From: Patiria pectinifera
Lineage: Eukaryota; Echinodermata; Asteroidea; Valvatida; Asterinidae
DNA: 64,000 nt
Assembly: GCA_029964075.1 (NCBI GenBank)
Contig: CM057133.1
Coordinates: 11,742,699-11,806,698 of the forward strand
Reading direction: 5' to 3'
Positions 61,561 through 64,000 of the stretch are shown here, in pieces. The number at the start of each line of letters is the position of its first letter. The first letter of the stretch is position 1. The position numbers and the translations under genes are program-made. The notes beneath the pieces were generated by a model. That model did not search any database and was not told where the DNA came from. It saw only the letters and a program-made list of their open reading frames with translations.

Positions 61561-63830
61561 TTTTGTGTCCCAACAAATCTTAGATCTGGTTGGCGCCGTG
61601 GTCACATGACCATAATTAGCCCGATCCCGCCCGTTTCCCAAAATGGTCACATTTTTTTTGTGGTTGTTTTGGTTGCTTCTTGGATACATGTCATATTTGT
61701 TATCAGAGTGAGTCCTTGAGTGTAGCAAAACATAATCTGGCAAACTTTATTAACCCAATACTAGCCGAAAACAATTCTTCAAAACTTTCATGAGACAAAG
61801 ACAAGGTCTTCAGTATTTACATTTTTTTTAAAGGAAAACTTTCTGCAAAGTGATTTCAATTTGAAGCGTAAGACTAGACTGTACATAATATTTCCAACTT
61901 TTTGAAAAGATTGACCATTCGGTAGTCTGGTGGCATGACTGTGGAGCAAATGTGCACATGGTTCGGCCCATTATTACAGTGGCGCACCCAGTATTTTGCT
62001 TGGGGGCTCACAGTTTGTTTTTCAAATTTTTTAGAAGTTTAATTTTGTTCAAAAAAATGTCGCCCAAAATTTTTGGCCGCAGAAAAAATGGGGTTTTTTT
62101 TCAGGGGGGGGGGGGACTATTTTGACGTTGGTGGCGCAACTTGCACCTCTATTATACTACTCGAAAATAGGCCACGTACATATCACCAAGGTCAAATCGT
62201 GGGACAAAAGAAATACCAAAACTTGACATTAAACTCTTCACTGATTAAATTGAAATTCTTGGCGTAACAATTCTGCCCGAAACGTGTAATTGATTATCCG
62301 GATAAATCGATTTGCTCAAATTTACGGGGGAGAAAAGATAGCAAAGTTTTTTTTTATCATACTTAGAATTTCCTTCGTGAGTATTCTGTGCGCAACGAAA
62401 ACAGTGCGAAAATAGCCAATGTGTGCACTTATGGGGTAGCCTAGAGTACCTACCTGTAAGAAAATGCACGCGCAATATATTGAAACAAAGCTATGGATCC
62501 AGAACATTCCTTTAAATTGCTTTTTTAACCTTCACGATCCGGGATCACAGTATGACCCAGGATCGAGCCGTCTAGATCTCCAGGGCTGTACTTTCCCCCG
62601 GACGGTGAAGGGATTTCCCCTCGAGATCCCTGCACGCAAGAGCATGGCCTGGTGCCGGGCAGGGGAAAAGGATAAGGCTTCAGCTTGGCTTCAAATAATA
62701 AGGCTTTGATTTTGTTTTGACGGGGATGGGGCTGAGATGATAAATTATGTGGTCATTTGCTTATGGGCAGGGGTGGCGGAACGCAAGTTTTTTTTTCAGA
62801 CTGGGCGGGCCGGCCATGGGTGGGGGGGGAGGGGAATTATGGTCATCAGGTTACTAGTTTCGTATTTTTTCTGGGTTGACATTTGTAAGATAGCTTCTCT
62901 CTACTTGTGAATTCATTTGGATGCAATGCATTTATAGACTTGCATAAGTTTGAATTTTCTAACTTTTGTCTTCTACTTAGCCCCAGATGAGACCATATAT
63001 CATAATTATCTGTAATGGAAGGGAAACAGTTTGTCCTTTCTCCATGTTTAATTCACACTTTCGCTTTGTATTTCGAAAGCTAGCTAAATGTATTCTCCCC
63101 TCAACATTTCTCTTTCCAACATTATAAACCTGACCATGCGATCAAGAAAAACAAACAGCTTGTGTAAATTGAAGTGAAAATGGTGTATACGCTTAAGTCA
63201 TAATAAACTAAACTTAATCATTTTTTTCCTGAAGTGTTTAGTTATTTTATTTGTTCAATGGCAGAAATCTACTTCGACTATAGGTCTATACGAGTGACTT
63301 CATAACAGACATTTCCACATTCCCGATAATTGTTTAAGGATAATATTGTTTTTGTCATTGTTTTGTTGTTGTTAGTTTTGTTGTGTTTAAAAAATGACTT
63401 CCACGTCATTCACCATGCAAACTTTACTCCAACAAACCTTTCGTGACGCTTGTCCCCAACATGCCCGCACTTTGTATCATATCACTAACACATTCACAAG
63501 CTTGAACACCGTGAGCATTTTTTTCTGTTCAACGTTATTCATGTTTACTGAGTACAGCGACAAGACCTCTGCTCAATCAATCTGTAGATTTTATGAAGAA
63601 GAAAACATCAAGAATTGGTGTAACCTGGATCTAATTTGTGGGTGATGACGTGTAACCCATACCAGTGTGCGCTTGCGCAGTTGAAATACCGAACTGGCTT
63701 ATTTCTGAAGTTCGTGGTAGTCATTAGGTGGAAATTGAAAGAGAAATAGAAGACCAAGATGTCTTTTAAGGTTTTCGAGTTGTGTGAATAAACTTAAATG
63801 ACTAATTAGTATCAGTGTTGTAGTCGAGTC
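61561..63830. other. Region without a supported gene
   Basis: It contains a CAGTGGCGCACCC terminus near 61978, the right arm of the inverted repeat (62225-62695) and homopolymer-rich repeat debris. An 83-codon open frame at 63394-63645 on the plus strand has no recognisable domain and is not called. Confidence 0.5.
62225..62695 (-). repeat. Right arm of the inverted repeat flanking the AMOP cluster
   Basis: The reverse complement of 49880-50275, with some insertions; see that entry for shared blocks. Confidence 0.75.
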
Positions 63831-63833
63831 CTC

Positions 63834-63990
63834 CTCATCCGAGTCCGAGTCCGAGTCCGAGTCCTTGAGCAAAGGACTCGAGTCCGAGTCCGAGTCCTTG
63901 TCAATTTTTGATGTCCGAGTCCGAGTCCGAGTCCGAGTCCTTGAAAAAAGGACTCGAGTCCGAGTCCGAGTCCTTATGTATCAAACTCAA
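63834..63990. repeat. (GAGTCC)n hexamer array
   Basis: Runs of CGAGTC hexamers interrupted by TTGAGCAAAGGACT-type spacers, which also contain the palindrome GGACTCGAGTCC. It continues toward the window edge. Confidence 0.85.
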
Positions 63991-64000
63991 GTCGCGGTTC

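Noticed and set aside
63394..63645. 83-codon plus-strand open frame
   Set aside because: No domain, no splice context and no similarity that I recognise. Its length is within chance for AT-rich DNA of this size.

Overview
Eukaryotic genomic DNA from an intron-rich animal, most likely a marine invertebrate deuterostome (echinoderm, hemichordate or cephalochordate grade). This rests on gene content (a lineage-type zona pellucida protein, a CYP4-like P450, a mitochondrial ornithine aminotransferase, AMOP-domain secreted proteins) and on a dense load of small DNA transposons and tRNA-derived SINEs. I cannot name the species. All seven genes I can support lie on the minus strand. Exon borders were read by hand from splice sites, reading-frame phase and protein similarity; every joined model keeps an open frame across all its junctions, except AMOP copy A, which is broken.

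Layout. 801-8212: nine consecutive coding exons of a PH + proline-rich + YxNL + PDZ adaptor, incomplete at both ends. 13673-26319: a complete 13-exon, 806-residue transmembrane ZP-domain protein. 29278-32669: a complete 4-exon, 506-residue CYP4-like cytochrome P450. 34928-35848: an intronless 306-residue rhodopsin-like GPCR. 41996-47942: a complete 8-exon, 429-residue ornithine aminotransferase. 51290-61370: a head-to-tail duplication carrying two secreted AMOP-domain genes with matching TATA promoters and leader exons. The downstream copy (52682-53700) is broken by a 369-bp transposon plus small deletions; the upstream copy (57284-58181) is intact at 152 residues.

The genes do not form an obvious pathway; this is an ordinary gene neighbourhood. 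The most informative part is the AMOP duplication: the two units serve as each other's empty site, so transposon and SINE insertions can be dated relative to the duplication. Introns and intergenic DNA hold at least four TIR element families (two with 8-bp target duplications, one with TTAA sites), several foldback hairpins, non-LTR retrotransposon tails and minisatellites. Three of the minisatellites, in introns of three different genes, share an ACTTGTGA core.
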